53,754 bases of DNA from UBA2108 sp002713215 (GCA_937891015.1 CALAPY010000105.1:1-53754); one strand, 5' to 3'; shown: positions 24,306 to 33,025, counted from the stretch's first letter. Numbers and translations are program-made. Notes: generated from the sequence alone by a model not told the origin.

Positions 24306-25334
24306 CTAAAATTTATAATTCTTAATCGTATCAATAAACAGTTTCACTTTTTCGGGATTGGTATCCGGATAAACACCGTGACCCAAATTTGCAATATATT
24401 TATGGGTTCCAAAACTAGTCAACATATTCTTTGTGGCGGCAATAATATCCTCATCTGTTGAATATAGCATGCATGGATCCAGGTTTCCCTGCAAAGTTTT
24501 ACCACTCCCAACCAATTCCCTTGCCAAACTCGGTTTAGTATTCCAATCTACCCCAATGGTATTGCATGACAACTGGGCCAGTTCTTCATACGCATACCAG
24601 GCTCCTTTTGCAAATAGCGTAATAGGAACTTGGGTAATTGAATTGCAAATCGCATCGAGGTATTTTAGTCCAAATTCCTTGTATTGATCGGGAGGGAGTA
24701 TTCCCGCCCAACTATCAAATACCTGCACTATTTCTACACCCGCATCAATTTGTGCTTTTAAATATTCAATGGTTGACTCCGTAATTTTCTCCAACAGTTC
24801 GTGGGCCAATTTGGATTCTGTGTATAAAAACTTCCTAGCCTGCGAGAAGGTTTTAGATCCACTTCCCTCTAACATATAACTAAAAATGGTCCAGGGAGCA
24901 CCGGCAAACCCAATAATAGGTACCCTTCCATTTAACCTCTTTTTAGTGATTTGTATTGCTTCCAACACATAATGCAGGTCTTCCTGTGCGTTGGCAACTC
25001 TCAGATTTTTAATATCTGATGGTTCCTCAATCTTTTTAGGAAATACAGGCCCTATTCCCTTTTTCATAACATACGGCAGGCCCATAGCATCTGGAATTAC
25101 CAGTATATCAGAAAAAATTATTGCGGCATCTACATTTAAAATATCGACCGGCTGAATGGTAACTTCAGCGGCAAGTTCCGGGGTTTCAACCAATTCCTTG
25201 AAGGAAGACAAGCTGTTGCGAACTTCTCTATATTCGGGTAATATTCTCCCGGCTTGTCTCATTAGCCAAACAGGAACACGGCTAACTTCTTCTCCCCAAG
25301 CGGCCTTTAGTATTAGATCATTTTGGTATTTCAT
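24306..25334 (-). CDS. hemE: Uroporphyrinogen decarboxylase
   Basis: HemE removes four carboxyl groups from uroporphyrinogen III to give coproporphyrinogen III in haem synthesis. The protein has about 342 residues. The signature P-V-W-L-M-R-Q-A-G-R-I-L-P-E-Y-R near the N terminus contains the catalytic arginines, and G-F-A-G-A-P-W-T and the late N-L-G-H-G-V are also present. I chose the ATG at 25332-25334; a GTG three codons upstream (25341-25343) is in frame and would add M-A-H. A strong terminator-like hairpin ends about 6 bp before the GTG. The OmpA-fusion gene follows 3 bp after the stop. Confidence 0.96.
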   Translation of the reverse strand: MKYQNDLILKAAWGEEVSRVPVWLMRQAGRILPEYREVRNSLSSFKELVETPELAAEVTIQPVDILNVDAAIIFSDILVIPDAMGLPYVMKKGIGPVFPKKIEEPSDIKNLRVANAQEDLHYVLEAIQITKKRLNGRVPIIGFAGAPWTIFSYMLEGSGSKTFSQARKFLYTESKLAHELLEKITESTIEYLKAQIDAGVEIVQVFDSWAGILPPDQYKEFGLKYLDAICNSITQVPITLFAKGAWYAYEELAQLSCNTIGVDWNTKPSLARELVGSGKTLQGNLDPCMLYSTDEDIIAATKNMLTSFGTHKYIANLGHGVYPDTNPEKVKLFIDTIKNYKF

Positions 25335-25348
25335 ATGGGCCACGAAAA

Positions 25349-25382
25349 TAAAAAAGGCTTTACCTTAAACTAAGGTAAAGCC
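25349..25382 (-). terminator. Terminator/attenuator hairpin abutting hemE
   Basis: A perfect 12-bp stem (25356-25367 pairs with 25371-25382, GGCTTTACCTTA) with a 3-nt loop, followed on the minus strand by a run of T (complement of 25350-25355). It lies 25 bp past the stop of the 41-residue lipoprotein gene and immediately before hemE. I see no promoter element between it and hemE, so hemE transcription would have to read through it. Confidence 0.85.
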
Positions 25383-25407
25383 ATCAATTTTCTTTATTTA
25401 CAAAAAA

Positions 25408-25533
25408 TTATCCCTGCTGAGCCTGTGGAGCTGCAGTCTTACTATAGGCGGGACAACGCTCATGGCTTTTGCAAGAGGAAAGGAAGATTGCTGCTAGAAA
25501 CAATCCAACGAATATCAGTACAAGCTTTTTCAT
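25408..25533 (-). CDS. 41-residue lipoprotein
   Basis: A short gene from ATG (25531-25533) to TAA (25408-25410). The product has a basic start (M-K-K), a hydrophobic core and a clear lipobox L-S-S-C with Cys21. The mature peptide is about 21 residues, contains a second Cys in R-C-P-A-Y-S-K, and ends in a Gln-rich tail. Small lipoproteins with a C-P-A-Y motif recur in Bacteroidota as far as I recall, with no known function. It is followed by the terminator-like hairpin and then hemE. A -7-like element (complement of CAAATCTA, 25553-25560) lies 20 bp upstream of the start. Confidence 0.75.
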   Translation of the reverse strand: MKKLVLIFVGLFLAAIFLSSCKSHERCPAYSKTAAPQAQQG

Positions 25534-25794
25534 TATTCAAATAATTGAGGGACAAATCTATTGTTTGATTCTAACCCTTAGCGAGTGTAAAGATATAATT
25601 TTACTAACATTTAACCACATATAACTTTTCCATAACACACATTCTCCTTGTTTCTTCGGTCAAAAACCAAGGTTTACTATTCTATTAATTACAGGCTCCA
25701 AATATATTGCGTTTGAAAACTTGGGCCATTTTAAGCCTCGAATGATGCTTATATTCGCGTTCAGTTGAGTTAATTAAATCGTATTAATATTCTA

Positions 25795-27138
25795 ATGAAT
25801 CAATTCAGGCAGGTTAGCATAGTGCTAATGGCATTAATTATTTCAGGCTTTTGCATTTCCTCGTGCAAAAAACAAGAAATGGAGGAACCGGTGGTTTCTT
25901 TTGTACAACCAATAACAGGGGCAAAATATGACGTTTCCAGTAGAATTGTATTGGAAGCAAACGTAGCGGATCAAAGCAATTTACTTTCAGTATTCTGGTA
26001 CCTGGAAGGCCCGGATGGAGATACCGTTTATTTACGCCCTGCCAATGGTGCTACCAACTCGACATACAATGTTGGAGAGCGGTTTCATATTGTACAGAAC
26101 TTTATCCACGGTACGTCTTACTTTTCAACGGGCACCTTTAAGTGGCATGTAGTTGTTGCCAACAAATTCACAACAATAGACAAAGTTCGAATATTTCAAG
26201 TTGGAGATGAAACCAGTATTGTCCCAAGTTTTTCGGTTGCTCAGGTAGTAAACTCGTCGGGTAGAATCAATGTTTCTTTATACAATGGAAACCTGCAACC
26301 CATGAAAAACTATCAGGTAAAATCACAGGCTTATCTTAGAGCTGACAAGGTTAGTTCATTAGCTGGCAATATTTATTATTACAACAGTAGCTCAGCGAAT
26401 GTAGGACTTTGGAACGGATATTCGGGAGAAGAACAGACAACCCTGTTAAGCTCGACACGCAACACGCCTGACTTTTTCTCTGATGACGAGCTTTATTTAT
26501 CCAATTTTGGCTTTTCACCTTCAATAGCCAGGTATGGTAAACAGGGCAACCACCTTGGAAACATCACTAATCGATATGGAAAAAGCCTTCATATTCTTAA
26601 GCTTGGAGAAACCATATTTTCAGTAGAAGAAGAAGCCTTAGGAGGCAAAAGAAGATTGGTAACCTACAACGCAACTACCGGTTCTTATTTAAGCAATAGT
26701 GATATCCCTTCAAATCTACCCGTGTACGGTCTGTTTAGCTTTAACGACCCCAATCGGGTATATTTCATGACCCGTGACCCGATATATTCCAGCCGAACTG
26801 CGTTTTGGTATACCGATAGATATTTAAACACCATGTCGCAGCTTTCCGTTGTGCTTCAAGGTCGGGTTGTAAATCAGAACCCAGTGATGATTAGTAATTC
26901 GGAAGCCTGGATATTTTCCAATGCAGGGTTATACAGTTATAAAACTGGCGATCGCCTACTGCAGCAGTCGATTAACAGCAGTGGAAATTTGAGAAACGTT
27001 AACTCTTATGAATACAATGAAAAGGCAAAAACCCTTAGGTATTCAGACAATATAAGGCATTATTTTTATAGCTACAGCTCTAGAAACGAAATTGGGAAGT
27101 TGATCGCAAATGGGGCCGTTGTATTCTTAGAAGATTAA
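25795..27138 (+). CDS. Lipoprotein with Ig-like and propeller-like regions, function unknown
   Basis: A 447-residue protein with a lipoprotein signal peptide (lipobox I-S-S-C, about Cys24). An Ig-like domain follows (about 32-140, with V-S-F-V-Q-P and G-T-F-K-W-H-V-V-V). The remaining 300 residues are rich in Tyr/Ser/Asn beta-strand repeats such as Y-N-A-T-T-G-S-Y-L-S and W-Y-T-D-R-Y-L, resembling an irregular beta-propeller. I do not recognise the family. It stands alone between divergent and convergent neighbours. The 261-bp upstream gap holds no clear +strand TAnnTTTG element. Confidence 0.6.
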   Translation: MNQFRQVSIVLMALIISGFCISSCKKQEMEEPVVSFVQPITGAKYDVSSRIVLEANVADQSNLLSVFWYLEGPDGDTVYLRPANGATNSTYNVGERFHIVQNFIHGTSYFSTGTFKWHVVVANKFTTIDKVRIFQVGDETSIVPSFSVAQVVNSSGRINVSLYNGNLQPMKNYQVKSQAYLRADKVSSLAGNIYYYNSSSANVGLWNGYSGEEQTTLLSSTRNTPDFFSDDELYLSNFGFSPSIARYGKQGNHLGNITNRYGKSLHILKLGETIFSVEEEALGGKRRLVTYNATTGSYLSNSDIPSNLPVYGLFSFNDPNRVYFMTRDPIYSSRTAFWYTDRYLNTMSQLSVVLQGRVVNQNPVMISNSEAWIFSNAGLYSYKTGDRLLQQSINSSGNLRNVNSYEYNEKAKTLRYSDNIRHYFYSYSSRNEIGKLIANGAVVFLED

Positions 27139-27147
27139 CTTCCTGAA

Positions 27148-28104
27148 TTATTCTTCAGAGTATCCCATGGCGCAGAATTTATCAATTCGCTGTGTTATTC
27201 TTTCTTCCGGTTCAATTCTATCCAATTCTTCCAAATGCTTCATAATTTCCCGCTTTACAATAGCAAACATCTGGTCATAATTGGAATGGGCACCGCCGCT
27301 TGGTTCCTGAATTATGCCATCAATTAATTTATTCTTGAGCATCAAGTCCGCAGTTAAATTAAGTGCTGATGCCGCTTTTTCTTTATGCTCCCAACTTCTC
27401 CATAAAATGGAAGAACAAGATTCCGGAGAGATAACAGAATACCAAGTATTTTCTAGCATTAATACCCGATCGCCAACACCAATTCCCAAGGCACCACCAG
27501 ATGCTCCTTCACCGATTACAATACAAATAACCGGCACTTTCAGTTGTGCCATTTCCATCAAGTTTCGAGCAATGGCTTCACCCTGCCCACGTTCCTCTGC
27601 TTCTAAACCGGGATAAGCACCCGGTGTGTCTATAAGACAAACAACCGGTTTGTTAAACTTTTCGGCAAGTTTCATCAGCCTTAAGGCCTTTCTATATCCT
27701 TCCGGATTTGGCATACCAAAATTTCGAAACTGGCGAAGCTTGGTATTAATTCCTTTTTGTTGTCCGATAAACATAACGCTTCGACCATCAATATCACCAA
27801 AACCACCTACCATGGCCTTGTCGTCTTTTACATTTCGATCTCCGTGAAGCTCAATGAAATTATCATTGGTTAAAGCACTAATATATCCTAAGGCATAAGG
27901 ACGCTCCGGATGACGTGAGGTTTGCACCTTTTGCCAGGGAGTCAAATCTTTATAAACCTCCTTTTGAGTTAATTCTATTTGTTTTTTTAGACCTTCAATG
28001 GTTTCGGTCATGTCTACCTTACCCTTACTGGCCGTTTTTTCAGCCTTTTCGAGTTGTTCAAATAAATCGGCAATCGGTTCTTCAAAATCTAGAAATACAG
28101 ACAT
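27148..28104 (-). CDS. accA: Acetyl-CoA carboxylase carboxyltransferase subunit alpha
   Basis: AccA, with AccD, transfers the carboxyl group from biotin to acetyl-CoA, the first step of fatty-acid synthesis. The 318-residue length is normal. Visible are the N-terminal M-S-V-F-L-D-F-E-x-P-I, W-Q-K-V-Q-T-S-R-H-P-x-R-P, the oxyanion/CoA motifs R-N-F-G-M-P-N-P-E-G-Y-R-K-A and D-T-P-G-A-Y-P-G, and G-E-G-A-S-G-G-A-L. accD is not in the window. A -7-like element CAAATTTA (28124-28131, minus) lies just upstream. Confidence 0.96.
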   Translation of the reverse strand: MSVFLDFEEPIADLFEQLEKAEKTASKGKVDMTETIEGLKKQIELTQKEVYKDLTPWQKVQTSRHPERPYALGYISALTNDNFIELHGDRNVKDDKAMVGGFGDIDGRSVMFIGQQKGINTKLRQFRNFGMPNPEGYRKALRLMKLAEKFNKPVVCLIDTPGAYPGLEAEERGQGEAIARNLMEMAQLKVPVICIVIGEGASGGALGIGVGDRVLMLENTWYSVISPESCSSILWRSWEHKEKAASALNLTADLMLKNKLIDGIIQEPSGGAHSNYDQMFAIVKREIMKHLEELDRIEPEERITQRIDKFCAMGYSEE

Positions 28105-28123
28105 ACAAACGAATTTTGGACGG

Positions 28124-28159
28124 CAAATTTAACTAAACCCTTTCACAATGTTATGTTTG
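28124..28159. promoter_or_regulatory. Divergent promoter region between accA and ispE
   Basis: A leftward -7 element (TAAATTTG, complement of 28124-28131) for accA and a rightward -7 element (TATGTTTG, 28152-28159) for ispE lie 20 bp apart in the 70-bp gap. Neither has a well-spaced -33 TTG, so the call rests on the -7 elements only. Confidence 0.4.
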
Positions 28160-28174
28160 TAGCAAACAAGTATT

Positions 28175-28978
28175 TTGATTTCTTTCCCGGGCTGCAAAAT
28201 CAATATTGGACTTAATATCGTATCCAAACGAAACGATGGTTTCCACAACCTGGAAAGTGTGTTTTACCCCATAAACTGGACTGACGTAATTGAATTGCAG
28301 CCTGCCAATGAAACCTCCGTAATCAATCATGGAAACAACCTTGAAATTGAAAAGGAAGAGAATATAGTCTGGAAAGCTGTTCTAATCCTAAAACAAGATT
28401 TTACCATCCCGGAATTTGACATCCACCTTCTTAAAAACGTTCCATCAGGGGCGGGTCTTGGCGGGGGATCGGCCAATGGAAGCGCCACCCTTAAACTTCT
28501 TAATCAGGAATTGGGTCTTAACATTTCGAATAATTCGCTGAATGAATATGCGGCCAAGTTGGGGAGCGATTGCCCATTCTTTATTCAAAACAAAGCCAGT
28601 TTCGTTACAGGGAGAGGAGAAATAATTGAACCTGCTGCGCTGTCCTTGAAGAACTACTGGATTTATATTATCTACCCTCAAATCCACATATCAACTGCGC
28701 TTGCATTTTCCAATCTAAAACCCAAAGAGTCAGACCAGCAACTGGAAAGTTTAGATCGATTGGATATAAGTAATTGGCGGAACTATGTAAAAAATGATTT
28801 TGAAGAATCCATTTTCCCCGAATATCCTATCCTGAAACAGCTAAAAAATAAAATGTACAACAGTGGTGCCCTATATGCATCAATGAGTGGAACCGGTAGC
28901 AGTATTTATGGAATATTTGATGATCGGCCACAACCATTTCAGCCCGAATTCCCTTATTGGATTGGTGAATTGCAATAA
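28175..28978 (+). CDS. ispE: 4-diphosphocytidyl-2-C-methyl-D-erythritol kinase
   Basis: IspE phosphorylates CDP-methylerythritol in the non-mevalonate isoprenoid pathway. The 267-residue protein is a GHMP kinase. It has the substrate strand C-K-I-N-I-G-L near the N terminus, D-G-F-H-N-L-E-S, the ATP-binding P-S-G-A-G-L-G-G-G-S-A-N-G motif near residue 90 and a late M-S-G-T-G-S-S glycine loop. The TTG start gives the normal short N terminus and fits the -7 element 16 bp upstream. The stop is 9 bp from the convergent LptG/F-like gene. Confidence 0.93.
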   Translation: MISFPGCKINIGLNIVSKRNDGFHNLESVFYPINWTDVIELQPANETSVINHGNNLEIEKEENIVWKAVLILKQDFTIPEFDIHLLKNVPSGAGLGGGSANGSATLKLLNQELGLNISNNSLNEYAAKLGSDCPFFIQNKASFVTGRGEIIEPAALSLKNYWIYIIYPQIHISTALAFSNLKPKESDQQLESLDRLDISNWRNYVKNDFEESIFPEYPILKQLKNKMYNSGALYASMSGTGSSIYGIFDDRPQPFQPEFPYWIGELQ

Positions 28979-28987
28979 AGTTATTGG

Positions 28988-30067
28988 TTATTTAGGTGCT
29001 AACCTAAAGATGTAAATTCCTAAAATGGCATATACAATGTTGGGAATCCAAGTAGCAATAAAAGGTGGAAGTCCGGCATTGGTAGCATATACTGTTGATA
29101 CCTTGGCAATAAATACGTAGGAGACTGCAATTAATAGCCCAACGGCTAAATGGGCACCAATCCCTCCCCTGGTTTTGCGACTGGAGATACTTACACCAAT
29201 GAGCACCATTATAAATGTTGAAAACGGAATGGCGGTTCGTTGATGTTTTTCAATCAGATGAAAGGGAACATTTTCTGACCCGGATTTCATTTCATCTTCA
29301 ATGTACTCATTGAGTTCAGGCGTTGTCATCATTTGCGTGGTATACTCCAACCGCTGTTCAAATTCACTAGGATGAAGGTTTAAACTGGTATCCATTTCCA
29401 AACCCTTTTCAATCCGCTCATCTTCACCATTGATGTACCTTTTCACATAGTTGTGTACGGTCCACATTTGCTTGGAACTATCGAACTGGGCATAGTCGGA
29501 TCTCAACTTAAAAACCAAATCACCATCTTCCCAGCTTTCCAACGTGAATTTATATCCAATATCGCTCTGGGCATTGTACGACTCAAAATAGGTAAGATCG
29601 TTGGGGCCAATTCTTTTATGTATTTCTTTATCGTGATTTCTAAAAGCAATTTTAAAATATGCCTCCTCAAAAGCAATCCTTACTTTATTGGCATGTGGCA
29701 CTGCGTAGTGGTTAAAGGCCAGAGAAACAAAAACGAGAAAGGAGGCTGCCAGAAAATATGGCCAAAGCAATCGATAAAAGGAAACGCCACTGGAAAGGAT
29801 GGCTACAATTTCGGTTCGGGAAGCCATTTTTGAGGTAAAGAAAATAACCGCAATAAAAATGAGCAATGGGCTAAACATGTTTCCATAAAAAATGATGAAA
29901 TTCATGTAGTAGTCAAAGATCAATCCCACCAATGGTGCATTCTTCTCAGTAAAATCATCCATTTTTTCGGTATAGTCAAAGACACTGGCTATTAGCATCA
30001 ATACCGTCAGGATAAAAAAGAACGTCAGCAGGAAGTTCTTTATAATGTATGCATCAATTTTCTTCAA
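28988..30067 (-). CDS. LptF/LptG-family LPS export permease
   Basis: A 359-residue YjgP/YjgQ-family protein. Three helices lie near each end (about 10-30, 50-75 and 95-118; then 285-303, 312-330 and 336-355). Between them is a periplasmic beta-rich domain with D-L-T-Y-F-E-S-Y. The family forms the membrane part of the LptBFG ABC transporter that lifts lipopolysaccharide from the inner membrane. I cannot tell F from G. It lies 9 bp after tgt on the same strand, an arrangement common in Bacteroidota. Confidence 0.88.
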   Translation of the reverse strand: MKKIDAYIIKNFLLTFFFILTVLMLIASVFDYTEKMDDFTEKNAPLVGLIFDYYMNFIIFYGNMFSPLLIFIAVIFFTSKMASRTEIVAILSSGVSFYRLLWPYFLAASFLVFVSLAFNHYAVPHANKVRIAFEEAYFKIAFRNHDKEIHKRIGPNDLTYFESYNAQSDIGYKFTLESWEDGDLVFKLRSDYAQFDSSKQMWTVHNYVKRYINGEDERIEKGLEMDTSLNLHPSEFEQRLEYTTQMMTTPELNEYIEDEMKSGSENVPFHLIEKHQRTAIPFSTFIMVLIGVSISSRKTRGGIGAHLAVGLLIAVSYVFIAKVSTVYATNAGLPPFIATWIPNIVYAILGIYIFRLAPK

Positions 30068-30076
30068 CGAGCTTTC

Positions 30077-31207
30077 TTAAATTCTTTGGGCTACCTTGAT
30101 TACCATTTTGGTTTTCCATGCTTTAAAGGTTCCTGCCATAATTTGAGTTCTGGCTTCCTTTACTAACCACAAATAAAAACCCAAATTGTGAATACTCGCA
30201 ATTTGCGCTCCTAACATTTCTCTCGATACAATTAAATGCCGCAAATAAGCTTTTGAATATTGTTGATCTACATAAGTAGTTCCATTGGGATCGATTGGTG
30301 AATGGTCATTTTGCCATTTTTTATTTTTAATGTTTATTATTCCTTCGGAAGTAAACAATTGGCCGTTTCTTGCATTTCGGGTAGGCATTACACAGTCAAA
30401 CATATCAACCCCCAGGTCTATACATTCCAGAATATTGGCCGGAGTACCAACTCCCATTAAATACCTGGGTTTGTCTTCCGGTAAAATAGCACACACCAAA
30501 TCGGTCATAGCGTACATATCTTCATGAGGTTCGCCCACGGAAAGTCCGCCAATGGCATTCCCATCAGCTCCTTTATTTGCTATGTATTCAGCCGATTTTT
30601 CGCGAAGGTCCTTATAAACGCTCCCTTGTACAATAGGAAATAGGGTTTGGTCGTAACCATATTTCGGAGGAACCACATCCATGTGATTAATGCAACGGTC
30701 CAACCAGCGATGGGTCATGTCCAAACTTTTGCTCGCATAGGTATAATCGCATGGGTAAGGAGTACATTCGTCGAAGGCCATGATAATATCCGCTCCAATG
30801 CTTCGTTGAATTTCAACCGCCTTTTCGGGTGTGAAAAAATGTCGCGAGCCATCAATGTGAGAGGCAAACTTAACCCCCTCTTCAGATATTTTCCTCGAAT
30901 CAGAAAGCGAATAAACCTGATATCCTCCACTATCGGTAAGCATTGGTTTGTCCCAGCCAATGAACTTATGCACGCCACCTACGGTTTCCAGAATATCCAA
31001 ACCCGGCCTAAGGAAAAGGTGATAGGTATTTCCTAAAATAATCTGCGCCTGGATATCGTCTTTAAGCTCACGCTGATGAACGGCTTTAACCGAACCTGCT
31101 GTACCAACAGGCATAAATATGGGAGTTTCAACCTTCCCGTGAGCTGTTTCAACAACACCCGCTCTCGCCTTACCTAATGAATCTGTTCCTTCTAATTTAA
31201 AATTCAT
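30077..31207 (-). CDS. tgt: tRNA-guanine transglycosylase
   Basis: Tgt exchanges guanine 34 in GUN-anticodon tRNAs for preQ1, or for queuine in some bacteria. The 376-residue protein keeps the core motifs: F-M-P-V-G-T-A-G, the nucleophile regions D-S-G-G-Y-Q-V and D-C-V-M-P-T-R-N, and G-G-L-S-V-G-E. The C-terminal zinc site is changed. Where E. coli has C-x-C-x2-C in the P-E-C-D-C-Y-T-C stretch, this protein reads P-N-G-T-T-Y-V-D, with no cysteine. The histidine of I-H-N-L remains. The tRNA-His in this window is one of its expected substrates. Upstream lies a -7 element (complement of CAAAGATA, 31227-31234). Confidence 0.93.
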   Translation of the reverse strand: MNFKLEGTDSLGKARAGVVETAHGKVETPIFMPVGTAGSVKAVHQRELKDDIQAQIILGNTYHLFLRPGLDILETVGGVHKFIGWDKPMLTDSGGYQVYSLSDSRKISEEGVKFASHIDGSRHFFTPEKAVEIQRSIGADIIMAFDECTPYPCDYTYASKSLDMTHRWLDRCINHMDVVPPKYGYDQTLFPIVQGSVYKDLREKSAEYIANKGADGNAIGGLSVGEPHEDMYAMTDLVCAILPEDKPRYLMGVGTPANILECIDLGVDMFDCVMPTRNARNGQLFTSEGIINIKNKKWQNDHSPIDPNGTTYVDQQYSKAYLRHLIVSREMLGAQIASIHNLGFYLWLVKEARTQIMAGTFKAWKTKMVIKVAQRI

Positions 31208-31307
31208 TCTATAGAATTAAAGCGAGCAAAGATAGCTTCACCAGGTTGTTAAAAAGTTAATTATGATTATAAAGCTAAAGCTCTAAAAAAACGAAAATTT
31301 GTATCCA

Positions 31308-32426
31308 ATGCAAATTCCGGAAATAACCCCTTTCTTTTTAGGATTAATCATCATTTTATTCCTCAAACTCCTTAATGATTGGTTGGTTACTTCTCTGGTG
31401 ATCTTTACAAAATCCAAGGAAAAACCTCATCCTAAGGTACCTGTTTCCATTATTATTTGCGCACGAAATGAAAGTGAGAACCTCATCCAGTTTATTCCAA
31501 AAATTATGGAGCAGGACTATCCAGAGTTTGAAGTAGTTGTGGTAGATGATCGATCTATTGATGATACGCAGGTGCTTTTAAAAGCTTTTGAAAACAAGTA
31601 CGACAATCTAAAAATAACACGAGTTCAAAAAAGTGAACTTCACTGGGCAGGAAAGAAATTCGCACTAACCATTGGATTAAAATCCGCCACCCATCAGCAC
31701 GTCCTATTAACTGATGCCGATTGTTTTCCGGCAAGCGATCAGTGGGTAAAACACATGACAGCGCAATTCTCCAAAACCAGGAAAATTATACTCGGCTATG
31801 GTTCCTATCAAAAACTACCGGGTGTATTGAACAAACTCATCAGAAGCGAAACCATATTAATTGCCTTGCAGTACCTTGGACTAGCCAAAATGGGAATACC
31901 TTATATGGGAGTAGGAAGAAACCTGGCCTATGACAAGGAGCTGTTTTTTGATAATCGAGGGTTTGCGTCACACCAGTTTATGCCCTCGGGAGACGATGAT
32001 TTATTTATAAATGAAGTAGCAACACCTAAAAACACCAATATCTGTTTCGATCAAGAATCTTATACTCTTTCCATTCCCGAAAGTAGTTTTTCGGCATGGT
32101 CACAACAAAAAAGAAGGCATTTAACCACATCGAATCGCTACAGCTTAAGTTCAAAAGCTGCTCTGATTTATATTACGCTTGTTCGATATATCTTCTATGC
32201 CGGGCTAGTTACTTCATTGTTCTTTCACGCAGAATGGCTGGGATTAGCGGTGTTTGGGCTTAACCTTTTTTCCCTTTTAATTCTTCATTACAAGCCATTA
32301 AAAATGACTTCATCCTTGGACTTAATGCCATGGATTCCAATAAGCGAGATTTTTTTGCTTTTGTACTACCCTTTTTTGTTTATTTGGAACACCGTTGTTA
32401 GTGGTAACCCATGGAAGAACTATTAA
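31308..32426 (+). CDS. Membrane-anchored family 2 glycosyltransferase
   Basis: About 372 residues. One N-terminal helix (about 8-30) precedes a GT2 domain with V-S-I-I-I-C-A-R-N-E, V-V-V-D-D-R-S-I-D-D-T, L-L-T-D-A-D-C (the D-x-D site), G-V-G-R-N-L-A-Y, S-G-D-D-D-L-F and the late S-W-x-Q-Q-K-R-R-H motif (the Q-x-x-R-W equivalent). Two or three C-terminal helices follow. This is the layout of processive or lipid-linked sugar transferases. I prefer the ATG at 31308 to an in-frame TTG at 31299. The 3' end overlaps the sigma-factor gene by 16 bp. Confidence 0.88.
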   Translation: MQIPEITPFFLGLIIILFLKLLNDWLVTSLVIFTKSKEKPHPKVPVSIIICARNESENLIQFIPKIMEQDYPEFEVVVVDDRSIDDTQVLLKAFENKYDNLKITRVQKSELHWAGKKFALTIGLKSATHQHVLLTDADCFPASDQWVKHMTAQFSKTRKIILGYGSYQKLPGVLNKLIRSETILIALQYLGLAKMGIPYMGVGRNLAYDKELFFDNRGFASHQFMPSGDDDLFINEVATPKNTNICFDQESYTLSIPESSFSAWSQQKRRHLTTSNRYSLSSKAALIYITLVRYIFYAGLVTSLFFHAEWLGLAVFGLNLFSLLILHYKPLKMTSSLDLMPWIPISEIFLLLYYPFLFIWNTVVSGNPWKNY

Positions 32427-33025
32427 ACGAAAACCTCTCCGATAAAGCGAAATACGATTATCAGCTCGTGAGGAAAGCCCTTGATAACGATGATCAACAA
32501 GCCTATGCCGAAATCCTAAAGCGTTATCGTGAACCCATTTACTTTATGCTTTTAAAAATGGTGCGCAAGCCAATAGAAGCTGAAGATTTGACCATAGAAA
32601 CCTTTGGTAAGGCTTTTAAGAGACTACACCAGTACGTTCCTACCCATGCGTTTAGCACTTGGTTGTACAAAATTGCCACAAATAATTGCATCGATTTTAT
32701 TCGGAAAAAGAAGACAACAACCTATTCTTTAGATCAGGAAATTACAGGTTCGGGAGGCGACAATTTTAAAATTGACCCTCCTTCTAACACACTTACCCCT
32801 GAAGAAAAAATCATTAAGAAGCAAAAAATTGAGTTGATGCAACAGGTGGTAACCCTGCTTAAACCCAGGTACAAAACATTGATAGAACTCAGGTACTTCA
32901 AAGAGTATTCTTATGCAGAGATTTCTGAGGAAGTTGGCATTCCTCTGGGAACAGTAAAAGCTCAACTATTTAGAGCCAAGGAATTGCTTTTTGAAATGCT
33001 TAAGAACAGAAAGGGTAAGATTTGA
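32411..33025 (+). CDS. ECF-type RNA polymerase sigma factor
   Basis: A 204-residue protein with sigma-70 region 2 (about 30-100: A-E-D-L-T-I-E-T-F-G-K-A-F, then F-S-T-W-L-Y-K-I-A-T-N-N-C-I-D) and region 4 (about 140-195: Y-A-E-I-S-E-E-V-G-I-P-L-G-T-V-K). No anti-sigma gene lies beside it. Instead, rsmG follows 28 bp downstream, and the gene starts inside the 3' end of the glycosyltransferase gene. Region 2 and 4 spacing and length fit the group of ECF sigmas common in Bacteroidota. The target promoters are unknown. Confidence 0.92.
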   Translation: MEELLNENLSDKAKYDYQLVRKALDNDDQQAYAEILKRYREPIYFMLLKMVRKPIEAEDLTIETFGKAFKRLHQYVPTHAFSTWLYKIATNNCIDFIRKKKTTTYSLDQEITGSGGDNFKIDPPSNTLTPEEKIIKKQKIELMQQVVTLLKPRYKTLIELRYFKEYSYAEISEEVGIPLGTVKAQLFRAKELLFEMLKNRKGKI

